A stretch of 64,000 bases of DNA, from the NCBI RefSeq assembly GCF_023150235.1, contig NZ_JAKLLH010000002.1, positions 124,001-188,000 on the forward strand. Reading direction: 5' to 3'. The notes under the pieces were generated by a model. The model was not told where the DNA came from. It did no database searches and worked only from the letters and a program-made list of their open reading frames with translations. How positions within the stretch are numbered: the stretch's first letter is position 1; every line of letters begins with the position of its first letter. This document shows positions 49,847 through 56,383 of this stretch, one piece after another. The DNA is from Azonexus sp. (GTDB lineage Bacteria; Pseudomonadota; Gammaproteobacteria; Burkholderiales; Rhodocyclaceae). The position numbers and the translations under genes were made by a program.

Positions 49847-50629
49847 ATGCCGAAATCCTCTTCCCTGTCGCCCTCGGCCCGCCAGTTTGCCTTGCAGGCT
49901 GCGGCTGCGATCCTCGTCCTGTCGCTGGCCTGGCCCTATTACGGCTGGCAACTCGCGGCACTGCCGTGGGCTGAAACCAGCTATGCCATCGGTTGCGTTG
50001 CCTTCGCCCTGGCCACGCTTTCCCGCCAGCCCTGGTGGTGGCGCCTGATGCACTTGCTCTTCCTGCCGGCGGTGTGGTTTACGCATCGCCTGCAGATCGA
50101 TCCCGCCTGGTTCCTGGCAGCTTTCATCTTCCTGCTCCTGGTCTACCGTGGCGCTCTTTCCGGGCAGGTGCCGCTCTATTTTTCCAATCGCGAAACGGTG
50201 GCCTCCCTGGCCGAACTGGTCGAACGACGGGCGGCGGGGCGGGCCTGCCGCTTCGCCGATCTCGGGGCCGGTATCGGCAGCACCGTCATCGCCTTGGCGG
50301 ATCGCGTGCCGCAGCTTTTCTGCACCGGGGTCGAGAATGCACCGCTGACCTGGCTGGCCGGGCGGCTGCTGGCCGTCGGTCGCGGCAATCTGTGCTGGCA
50401 GTGGGAGGATCTCTGGCAACTCGATCTCGGCGAACACGATGTCGTCTATGCCTTTCTCTCGCCGGCGCCGATGCCCGCGTTATGGGAAAAAGTGCAGCGC
50501 GAGATGCGGCCGGGCAGTCTTTTCGTCAGCAACAGCTTTCCCGTTCCCGGCGTTGTCCCGGATGCCGTGATCGAAGTGCCTTGCCGCCCCGCCCGCCCGC
50601 TCTATTGTTATGAAATCGCCAGCCGCTGA
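49847..50629 (+). CDS. Membrane-anchored class I SAM-dependent methyltransferase
   Basis: The 260-residue protein has about four hydrophobic segments in its first 100 residues, then YFSNRETVASLAELV and a Rossmann methyltransferase motif I FADLGAGIGSTVIALADR (about residues 136-153). Motif post-I FCTGVENAP follows, and LSPAPMPALWEKVQREMRPG lies near the C-terminus. The membrane helix plus short methyltransferase layout, with that last segment, recalls the FAM173/ATPSCKMT lysine methyltransferases; this is a resemblance only. It overlaps the following kinase gene by 20 bases, so both are cotranscribed. The substrate is unknown. Confidence 0.75.
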   Translation: MPKSSSLSPSARQFALQAAAAILVLSLAWPYYGWQLAALPWAETSYAIGCVAFALATLSRQPWWWRLMHLLFLPAVWFTHRLQIDPAWFLAAFIFLLLVYRGALSGQVPLYFSNRETVASLAELVERRAAGRACRFADLGAGIGSTVIALADRVPQLFCTGVENAPLTWLAGRLLAVGRGNLCWQWEDLWQLDLGEHDVVYAFLSPAPMPALWEKVQREMRPGSLFVSNSFPVPGVVPDAVIEVPCRPARPLYCYEIASR

Positions 50630-52739
50630 ACCGCCTCCCGGGCCGTTGGGCAAGCCGCGGGCCAGGGCCGCGATGCCGGGCAACAAGCCGGTATCCCTGG
50701 TGCCGCTGATCGCCTTGCTCGGTTCGCTGGCAGTTTTCGTGGCCCTGGTCGCCAATCTCTATCTTTCGCGGCAGCGCGAGATCGAGGGTGGCGAGCGCCG
50801 CCTGCAGCATTTCAGCATCATGATGGCCGAGCACACGGCGCGTTCCTTCGAGGCGGTCGATATTCTCCTGCGCGAAATCGCGACCGACCTGTCGCAGAAC
50901 CGCGGCGACTGGGAGCGCTGGGACGTGGCGCACGGCTGGGAATACCTGGCACAGCGGCATTCGCGGGCCATGCCGCAGTTGCGCGACCTGATCGTTTTCG
51001 ACCGTCAGGGCAACCAGCGTTTCATCTCGACCTACTTTCCGCCACCGCACATCAATGTCCGCGACCGACCCTATTTTGCCCGCCTGGAAGAGGGGGCGAA
51101 TATCGCGACCTATGGCCCCTACATCGGCCGCAATTCCGGGCGCTATACCTATGCGCTGGCCCGTCGTCTGCTGGCGTCGGGCGGCCAATTCGCCGGGGCT
51201 GCCTTTGCCGCCATCGAGCCCAGTTATCTGCAGGATTTCTGCTGGTACAACCGCTTGTCCGACGATTTCGAGGCCCTGCTGGTCAATGCCAAGGGCGAGG
51301 TGGTTGCTTCCTGCCGGCCTACCGACATGAGCCGACAATCGCCGATGCTGGGAACGCGGGCGGAAGAAAGCCTGTTTGACGGACAGCTGATCGGCCAGCT
51401 CGGCGGCAGCGGCATCGTCAATCATGAAGGAATCATGGCATCGGTGTCGCCTGTACCGAGCTTCCCCGATCTGCGCATCGTCGCCGCGATCCCGGAAAAA
51501 ACCCTCCTGCTCAACTGGCAAAGCCGGATGCTGGAGCTGACGACCCTGGGCCTCCTTCTCAGCGCCTTGCTGCTGGTTATTTCCATCCTCGTCAAGCGGC
51601 AGTTCCGGGCCATGCTGCGCATGACGAACGAACTGCAGGCGAGCCGGCAACTCCTGGAGGAAAGAGTGCGCGAGGCGACACAGAAACTGGAGGCGCAAAA
51701 GAACGAAGCCGAGCGCGCCAACAAGGCCAAGAGTCGTTTCTTGGCTGCCGCCAGCCACGATTTGCGGCAGCCGCTGCATGCCTTGTCGCTCTTTTCCGCC
51801 GATTTGCTGCGCCAGGTCGGCAACGGCGTGACGCACACGCTGCCGCGTCTTTCCGAGCAGATTGCACAGTCCACCTCGGTGCTCGGCGAATTGCTCGATT
51901 CGCTGCTCGACATTTCCCGTCTCGATGTCGCCGGAATCAAACCGGAAATCCACCCCTCGGCCCTCAACCCCGTGTTCGAGCGTCTTGCCTCATCGTTCCG
52001 GCGCACCGCCGTCGAGCGCGGCCTGCGCCTGCGGGTTCGCCCGACCCGGCTATGGGTCGAAACCGATCCGCTCATGCTCGAGCGCATTCTCGTCAACCTC
52101 CTGGCGAACGCCCTGCGCTACACGCCGCGAGGCGGCACCGTGCTGCTGGCGGCGCGGCGAAGGGGGGGGCAGGTCGCAGTCGAGGTGCGCGACAGCGGCA
52201 TCGGCATCGCCACCGAACACCAGGCGGCGATCTTCGCCGAGTTCTACCAGGTCGGAAATAGCGCGCGCGAACAGAACAAGGGCCTGGGTCTCGGTCTCTC
52301 CATCGTCGACCGCCTGGTTCGCGCACTCGACATCCGCATCGAACTGAAATCGCGTCCTGGAGAAGGAACGCGCTTCGGGCTGCTGCTGCCCGCGTCGAGG
52401 GAAGTCCGCAGCCCGCCAGCGGAGACCGTTGCCGCAGCGGGCGATGTCTGCCTCATCGGTCGCGGCGCACATTTTGACCTGATCGAAAACCTGCTGCGTT
52501 CCTGGGAATACCGGCTTAGTCGCCACGCCGACATCGATGCCGTCGCCCTGCTGCCCGAAGGAATCGTGATCCTCGACGCGGCGTCACTGGCACGGTTGGG
52601 CGGCGGGGCCTGCGGTCTCTCCCTGATCTGCCTCGTCTCCGAAGGCGAGGCACCACCGCCGGCCGGCATTCATCCTCTTCCCCTGCCGGTCAGGCCGGCA
52701 AGGCTGCGCGCCCTGCTGCGCGCCTGCGGCAAGCAGTAA
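50610..52739 (+). CDS. Membrane sensor histidine kinase with degenerate C-terminal receiver-like region
   Basis: The 709-residue kinase has two membrane helices (about 28-52 and 308-330) flanking a periplasmic Cache-like domain (with LIVFDRQGNQRFISTYFP and INVRDRPYFARL). Then come a coiled coil, a HisKA domain with His383 in AAASHDLRQPLHALSLF and an ATPase domain (NLLANALRYTPRGG, VRDSGIGI, GLGLGLSIVDRL). The last 100 residues have a receiver-like hydrophobic pattern but no phospho-acceptor Asp pair, so they look like a pseudo-receiver. The convergent LuxR-type regulator at 52821-53492 is the likely partner. Confidence 0.88.
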   Translation: MKSPAAEPPPGPLGKPRARAAMPGNKPVSLVPLIALLGSLAVFVALVANLYLSRQREIEGGERRLQHFSIMMAEHTARSFEAVDILLREIATDLSQNRGDWERWDVAHGWEYLAQRHSRAMPQLRDLIVFDRQGNQRFISTYFPPPHINVRDRPYFARLEEGANIATYGPYIGRNSGRYTYALARRLLASGGQFAGAAFAAIEPSYLQDFCWYNRLSDDFEALLVNAKGEVVASCRPTDMSRQSPMLGTRAEESLFDGQLIGQLGGSGIVNHEGIMASVSPVPSFPDLRIVAAIPEKTLLLNWQSRMLELTTLGLLLSALLLVISILVKRQFRAMLRMTNELQASRQLLEERVREATQKLEAQKNEAERANKAKSRFLAAASHDLRQPLHALSLFSADLLRQVGNGVTHTLPRLSEQIAQSTSVLGELLDSLLDISRLDVAGIKPEIHPSALNPVFERLASSFRRTAVERGLRLRVRPTRLWVETDPLMLERILVNLLANALRYTPRGGTVLLAARRRGGQVAVEVRDSGIGIATEHQAAIFAEFYQVGNSAREQNKGLGLGLSIVDRLVRALDIRIELKSRPGEGTRFGLLLPASREVRSPPAETVAAAGDVCLIGRGAHFDLIENLLRSWEYRLSRHADIDAVALLPEGIVILDAASLARLGGGACGLSLICLVSEGEAPPPAGIHPLPLPVRPARLRALLRACGKQ

Positions 52740-52820
52740 GCGGCAGACCTCGTGACACAAGATCGCTGCTCCTGCTTGCTTCGGGGCCGCCGTTCCCGCC
52801 GCTGGGCGGGGTGGGAATGC

Positions 52821-53492
52821 TCAGAAAATATCCTCGAAATCGATGCCGTAACGGGCAACGGCCACCAGGGCCTGTGTCCGGCTACTGACGTCGAGGGTGC
52901 GGAAAATCGCCGATGCGTGGATTTTGACCGTGCCTTCGGAGAGGCTCAGCTGCTCGGCGATGTCCCGGTTGGAGAAACCGCGCACCATCAACCCCAGCAC
53001 CTGTGCCTGCCGCTCGGTGAGGCCGATTTCACAGGGTTTGACGCTGATCGGAAAGCGGTTGGTTTCGCGTAGTTCGTTCTCGTCGGTAATGCGGTTGCTC
53101 GGTTGCCCGGAGGGGCGGAAGATGTTGCCATCGAGCACGCTGCGCGCGGCGGCGAGCAAGGCTTCGCCCGAGCAGGCCTTGGGGATGAAGCCGGAGGCAC
53201 CCAGGCTGAGAACACGATTGACCGTCGGCGTGTCGTCGTAGGCGGAAACCACCACCACCGGCATCGCCGGGTAGCGGCGACGTAGCACGTCGAGACCGGA
53301 AAAGCCGTCGATGCCGGGCAGGGCAAGGTCGAGAAAGACGAGGTCGTACTCGCCGTTGTCGTCGAGCAGGGTCAGGGCCATCTCGAAATCGGCGGCCTCG
53401 GCAAGTTCCACTTCCTCGTCGACCTGCGCCAGCAGACGCACCAGCCCCTCCCGGACCAAGGCATGATCTTCGACTACCAGTAGTTTCAGCAT
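52821..53492 (-). CDS. NarL/LuxR-family response regulator
   Basis: The 223-residue regulator has an N-terminal receiver domain with acidic pocket Glu8-Asp9, phospho-acceptor Asp55 in VFLDLALPG, conserved Ser84 in VVVVSAYDD and Lys in SGFIPKA. Its C-terminal LuxR-type helix-turn-helix (about 157-212) includes LTERQAQVLGLMVRGFSNRD and LSEGTVKIHASAIFRTL. It converges on the adjacent HisKA kinase of the HDLRQPLHAL type, which often pairs with such regulators. Target genes are unknown. Confidence 0.93.
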   Translation of the reverse strand: MLKLLVVEDHALVREGLVRLLAQVDEEVELAEAADFEMALTLLDDNGEYDLVFLDLALPGIDGFSGLDVLRRRYPAMPVVVVSAYDDTPTVNRVLSLGASGFIPKACSGEALLAAARSVLDGNIFRPSGQPSNRITDENELRETNRFPISVKPCEIGLTERQAQVLGLMVRGFSNRDIAEQLSLSEGTVKIHASAIFRTLDVSSRTQALVAVARYGIDFEDIF

Positions 53493-53594
53493 TTATTATT
53501 TCCCTTCCGTTCTCCCTGGGTCGGACTGCTAATTTACCATTCCGGGCCACAAAAGTGGTTTAACATGAGGTCATCAAAGCGGAGGAGAACGGAA

Positions 53595-54074
53595 ATGTCG
53601 GACGATCAGACTCACGACCCACTCAATTTCATGCGCAACCTCTGGGGCAACATGGGCTTTTCGCTCCCCGGCATGGTGACGCCGACTTTCGACGTCGAGG
53701 AACTCGACAAGCGCATCAAGGACATGAAAGCCGTCGAAGGCTGGCTGCGGATGAACCTCTCGATGCTGCAGATGACCATCCAGAGCCTGGAAATGCAACG
53801 CACGACGGTGTCGACCGTGCAGGCGATGGGACGCATGGCATCCGACGCCGCACGTTCGGCCACGGAAGAGCGCAATACCGACGAAACCACGGTCGACGCC
53901 CAGAAAAGCGCATTTTCCGAAGCAGCAATGTGGCCTTGGCAGATGATGCAGCAAATGCGCGAGCAAATGCAGCAGCACGCCGAAACCGCCGCCCAGACCG
54001 CCCAGGCGGAGACCACCCCGGAAACCGAATCCCCCACCGGCAAATCGCCGCGACGCGGCAGGAAGACCGACTGA
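53595..54074 (+). CDS. PhaM-like polyhydroxybutyrate granule-associated protein
   Basis: The 159-residue protein resembles PhaM of Cupriavidus necator, which activates PHB synthase and tethers granules to the nucleoid. The evidence is FMRNLWGNMGFSLPGMVTPT, FDVEELDKRIKDMKAVEGWL and MNLSMLQMTIQSLEMQRTTV, all close to the family pattern. A Gln/Ala-rich middle and a basic tail (GKSPRRGRKTD) resemble PhaM's DNA-binding end, though the tail is short. ATG 53595 has GGAGGAGAACGG upstream. A phasin gene at the window end supports PHB metabolism in this organism. Confidence 0.8.
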   Translation: MSDDQTHDPLNFMRNLWGNMGFSLPGMVTPTFDVEELDKRIKDMKAVEGWLRMNLSMLQMTIQSLEMQRTTVSTVQAMGRMASDAARSATEERNTDETTVDAQKSAFSEAAMWPWQMMQQMREQMQQHAETAAQTAQAETTPETESPTGKSPRRGRKTD

Positions 54075-54221
54075 CGGCGCGCTCTGGCTGGCCGAACGCT
54101 AGCGCCTGCTGCACATGCTGTTCGTCGCCACCGCCGTCTGGCTGCTTGCCGCCGGCCTCCTGCTCCGGGCCTGGAGCCCGCCTGCACCCGGCTTGAAATC
54201 GCGCCAGCCAGCCGCGCGCGC

Positions 54222-54434
54222 TTACTGGCCGAGCGGTGCCGCCGAAGGATCATTGTCGTCCGGCTCGATTCCCCAGTCGCCCCACAGATACCAGTCGTTA
54301 CCCAGCATCTCGGCCGGATGCTGGGTCCGCCCCGAACCATTGCCGCACATCAATGCATCCTTGGCGCAATAACGGTCGCAGCCCCAGCAAATGCGCTCGG
54401 GGTGCTTCGGGTGGAGGGGGAATTTCTTGGCCAT
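54222..54434 (-). CDS. DUF3079-family small protein
   Basis: The 70-residue product MAKKFPLHPKHPERICWGCD..., continuing with DALMCGNGSGRTQHPAEML and NDWYLWGDWG, matches the DUF3079 family from memory. These are short conserved proteobacterial proteins of unknown function. Conserved Cys residues (Cys16, Cys19, Cys23, Cys30) suggest a metal-binding site. It is monocistronic on the minus strand, and the accessory island begins about 135 bases upstream of its start. No function is assigned. Confidence 0.85.
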   Translation of the reverse strand: MAKKFPLHPKHPERICWGCDRYCAKDALMCGNGSGRTQHPAEMLGNDWYLWGDWGIEPDDNDPSAAPLGQ

Positions 54435-54569
54435 GCGTGGCAGTTTAAGCGGGCCGGGTGCAGCCGGCCTTGACCTTACGCAAGCGGGCTGGGGTGGGCT
54501 GTGACCGGATCAGCCTGGCCGGGGGTGGAAGCGCTCCTGAACGGTCTGTGACCGTGATTAAAAGCTGGG

Positions 54570-54636
54570 GCTCAACGTTTGAATTCACCGGCCTACTCAG
54601 CGTTTCGCGCAGGTCCGCCCGACTGCCGGGTTAGCC
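54570..54636 (-). repeat. attC-like site following the nuclease-like gene
   Basis: On the minus strand this 67-base segment starts GGCTAAC (54636-54630), which contains the TAA stop of the nuclease-like gene. It ends with CCGGTGAATTCAAAC then GTTGAGC (54576-54570), close to the attC right-end consensus GTTRRRY preceded by a TCAARC-type box. GGCTAAC is the exact reverse complement of GTTAGCC at the start of the same putative cassette (55190-55184), the pairing expected in an excised cassette. The internal stem pairing is poor, so this remains a candidate. Confidence 0.5.
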
Positions 54637-55173
54637 ATTGGTGCCACGAAGAAGCAACTTTGCAACGACGGACGGAACATCATTTTCGTAGGAGCCTTCG
54701 GACAATTGTTGAAGTTGCTCGCGAATCCAGTTTGCGTCGAAGAGCACCCAGCCATTTCTTTGGAATAGATCTGCGACGGCAGAATGCTCATTGGGTTTGA
54801 TCTTTGCAGCCATCAATGCGAGGTGAACCGTTGGGTTCTCGATGACTGCACCCGATTCAACAAGCTGTTGCGTAAGCCGAGAGAATACGACCTCTCTCAA
54901 CTTCGGTTCGTTGAACAACTTGTAACGATCCGTCTTCGGCTTCTGAAAACTCGCGAGTTGCACTCCGGTGGAATCGAGATATGCCTTGCACTCAACCACT
55001 AACAATTCGTTGTCTTTTGGTTTGTATGCGATGAGGTCAATTTCCCAACGCGGACTGGAATGCCGCCCAATGGCTATTTTCTCCTCCTTTGTGAGTGCAA
55101 CCTTGAAGCTTGGATAGACCCAATAGCCAGCCCGAGTGAGCAAGGAAGCTGCGAGTTGTTCGAAGGCGTTCAT
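54631..55173 (-). CDS. PD-(D/E)XK nuclease-like protein of the accessory island
   Basis: The 180-residue protein has a restriction-endonuclease-like core: Glu5, then Asp46 in PRWEIDLIAYKP and Glu61/Lys63 in ELLVVECKAYLD. This is the D-X14-E-X-K spacing of the PD-(D/E)XK superfamily. The C-terminal 110 residues are unrecognised. There is no transposase or methylase nearby. It is the third gene of a minus-strand series in lower-GC DNA and is flanked on both sides by attC-like ends, so it reads as one gene cassette. A defence or DNA-processing role is possible but unproven. Confidence 0.75.
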   Translation of the reverse strand: MNAFEQLAASLLTRAGYWVYPSFKVALTKEEKIAIGRHSSPRWEIDLIAYKPKDNELLVVECKAYLDSTGVQLASFQKPKTDRYKLFNEPKLREVVFSRLTQQLVESGAVIENPTVHLALMAAKIKPNEHSAVADLFQRNGWVLFDANWIREQLQQLSEGSYENDVPSVVAKLLLRGTNG

Positions 55174-55183
55174 ATGTGTAAAT

Positions 55184-55255
55184 GGCTAACGTTAAAAATC
55201 ACCGGACGTAGGCAAGCACACCTTGCCGGAGATCCGGTGAATTGTGATGTTTTCC
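55184..55255 (-). repeat. attC-like site between the proline-rich ORF and the nuclease-like gene
   Basis: An 8-bp stem, TCACCGGA (55199-55206) with TCCGGTGA (55233-55240), encloses a second 6-bp stem (GGCAAG 55211-55216 with CTTGCC 55222-55227). On the minus strand the site ends CCGGTGATTTTTAAC then GTTAGCC, an attC-like right end. On that strand AATTCACCGGA against TCCGGTGATT pairs with one extra T, as with attC extrahelical bases. The left box is not a good match, so a simple hairpin remains possible. AACGTT-N5-TCACCGG (55188-55205) is shared with the other site at 54574-54591. Confidence 0.5.
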
Positions 55256-55257
55256 AA

Positions 55258-55404
55258 CTACTTCTTCGGCTGCGGCGGAGGCGTAAGTGGCGCCATTGGC
55301 CTGACCCCGCTTGGTGGTGGATTAACGTTTGCTTGCTCCCTACGCCCCGGAGCAGTTGGGAAAATTTTCGGTTGCGGTGGCTGAAATTTTGGAGGGTTCG
55401 CCAT
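55258..55404 (-). CDS. 48-residue proline-rich small protein
   Basis: ATG at 55404 follows GGAG at ribosome-binding distance; that GGAG is part of the last codons of the preceding DUF6338-like gene. The frame encodes 48 residues, about one third of them Pro, starting MANPPKFQPPQPK and ending LTPPPQPKK, with no Cys and no hydrophobic stretch. A second frame of the same strand (79 codons) overlaps it but has no ribosome-binding site. Tight coupling to the upstream membrane-protein gene suggests a joint role, perhaps as an SH3-like or membrane-partner ligand. No family was recognised. Confidence 0.6.
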   Translation of the reverse strand: MANPPKFQPPQPKIFPTAPGRREQANVNPPPSGVRPMAPLTPPPQPKK

Positions 55405-55408
55405 GTCA

Positions 55409-56008
55409 TTACTCCTTCGATTGGTCAATAAACTCTACCCACTTAACATCCTTTGTATTGATAAGCAGACCTTCAATGCCGCTTAAGAGCTGGTGTTCAC
55501 CCGACTCGGACAGCCAACCAGGCTGAACGATAAAGAAGTGGCCCTTCTCTGGCTCCGATGGCCAAACCTGCGGGTAGCCGGAAAGGCGACGCTCGTCGGC
55601 AAGATGAAGAACGACGTGACCTTGGCGTTCAGAAAGTACGCCATGCCATTCAGATGGATGCGACGCCCTAGTTGTAAAACCTTTTGCTCGTATCCACCTG
55701 TGAAACGAATCCTTGTTCGTTAGGTATGCCAAAGAGGTGCCAACAAAAACAGCAATAAACGCCAATGCAATAGTTTCCGCTCCACTGTCCCACGGACGGA
55801 TAGGAATCCGCGTTCCGATCAGCTCAAGCGACCAACGGGCAATGGGAAGAACCGCCTGTACCAAGAACGTAAAGATCAGTGCCTGAATCACTCGCTCAAA
55901 TTGTGACGGCTTCACATGCGAAGTAAGGCCATAAAACACCCATGCCGCTAGCAAGCCCGGCAGCAAATACTGCAAGAGAGCGGTTGTTTCCTTGGATAGT
56001 TCGGGCAT
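55409..56008 (-). CDS. DUF6338-like membrane protein
   Basis: The 199-residue protein has three N-terminal hydrophobic segments (about 8-30, 40-64 and 77-97) and a soluble domain of about 100 residues with the pattern HPSEWHGVLSERQGHVVLHL, ADERRLSGYPQVWPSEPEKG and HFFIVQPGWL. This fits my recollection of DUF6338 proteins, whose function is unknown. Base composition is clearly less GC-rich than the flanks. It is the first gene of the island's minus-strand operon. A perfect 6-bp hairpin with a 4-base loop lies just before its start codon and no ribosome-binding site is visible. Confidence 0.72.
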   Translation of the reverse strand: MPELSKETTALLQYLLPGLLAAWVFYGLTSHVKPSQFERVIQALIFTFLVQAVLPIARWSLELIGTRIPIRPWDSGAETIALAFIAVFVGTSLAYLTNKDSFHRWIRAKGFTTRASHPSEWHGVLSERQGHVVLHLADERRLSGYPQVWPSEPEKGHFFIVQPGWLSESGEHQLLSGIEGLLINTKDVKWVEFIDQSKE

Positions 56009-56010
56009 AG

Positions 56011-56026
56011 CTGTAGTTCGCTACAG
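56011..56026 (-). promoter_or_regulatory. Hairpin or palindromic operator at the start of the DUF6338-like gene
   Basis: CTGTAG (56011-56016) and CTACAG (56021-56026) form a perfect inverted repeat around TTCG on the plus strand, CGAA on the minus strand. It ends two bases before the start codon at 56008. In RNA it would cover the ribosome-binding region; in DNA it could be an operator. Function is inferred from position only. Confidence 0.5.
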
Positions 56027-56063
56027 TGAAGTAGGCGTCAATCTTGCAGGGGTTTTCGCCTGC

Positions 56064-56221
56064 GTGAAATTCATATTGCTGCGTTGCATACCTGTAATCC
56101 CCCTTGCCATCTTGCTCTTCGTGATTGCGCTGTACGGATGAACAACACTAAATATTCGGCCAAACCCTACAAGCCAAAAAACGTGCCAATGGAATTATAC
56201 AGATGTCTTCAGGTGCCTTGA
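56064..56221 (+). other. Gene-poor stretch with two overlapping micro-ORFs and a -10-like box
   Basis: The 375 bases between the DUF6338-like gene and the ABC-F gene hold no clear gene. On the plus strand a GTG at 56064 opens a 25-codon hydrophobic frame (MKFILLRCIPVIPLAILLF...) whose TGA overlaps the ATG (56138) of a 27-codon frame rich in Lys and Tyr. There is no good ribosome-binding site for either, so they may be chance frames. On the minus strand TATAAT at 56199-56194 could be the -10 box of the island operon, but its -35 region is weak and the leader would be about 180 bases. Confidence 0.25.
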
Positions 56222-56313
56222 GCAGCGGCCACTTCAGGACAATTCCTGCCGACAAGCCACAGTCAGGCAGCCCCTAGCCGCAGGCCCAAGCACCACCCCA
56301 CCAAAGCACAGGC

Positions 56314-56351
56314 GTGAAAAAGCCGAAAGCTTTCGCCTTCGGCTTTTTCAC
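56314..56351 (-). terminator. Intrinsic terminator after the ABC-F gene
   Basis: A perfect 14-bp stem (56314-56327 with 56338-56351) has a 10-base loop; its arms hold the runs GTGAAAAAGCC and GGCTTTTTCAC. It lies 32 bases downstream of the ABC-F stop on the minus strand. Directly beside it TTTTTCACGGTCAACGC (56345-56361) resembles half of the interspersed palindrome, which may have contributed to it. Confidence 0.8.
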
Positions 56352-56383
56352 GGTCAACGCCCGGAAACGGGCAAAAACCAGTT

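Noticed and set aside
49598-50437. Upstream extension of the terC frame
   Set aside because: TerC begins at MLELLTSPEIW; the extension runs antisense to the methyltransferase gene and has no motifs.
54115-54372. Plus-strand 85-codon frame with a hydrophobic N-terminus
   Set aside because: It overlaps the DUF3079 gene in antisense, lacks a ribosome-binding site and has no recognisable domain.
55170-55409. Minus-strand 79-codon frame over the proline-rich ORF
   Set aside because: It starts at the end of the membrane-protein gene, has no ribosome-binding site, runs through the attC-like hairpin and has unlikely Arg/Ser/His-rich composition.
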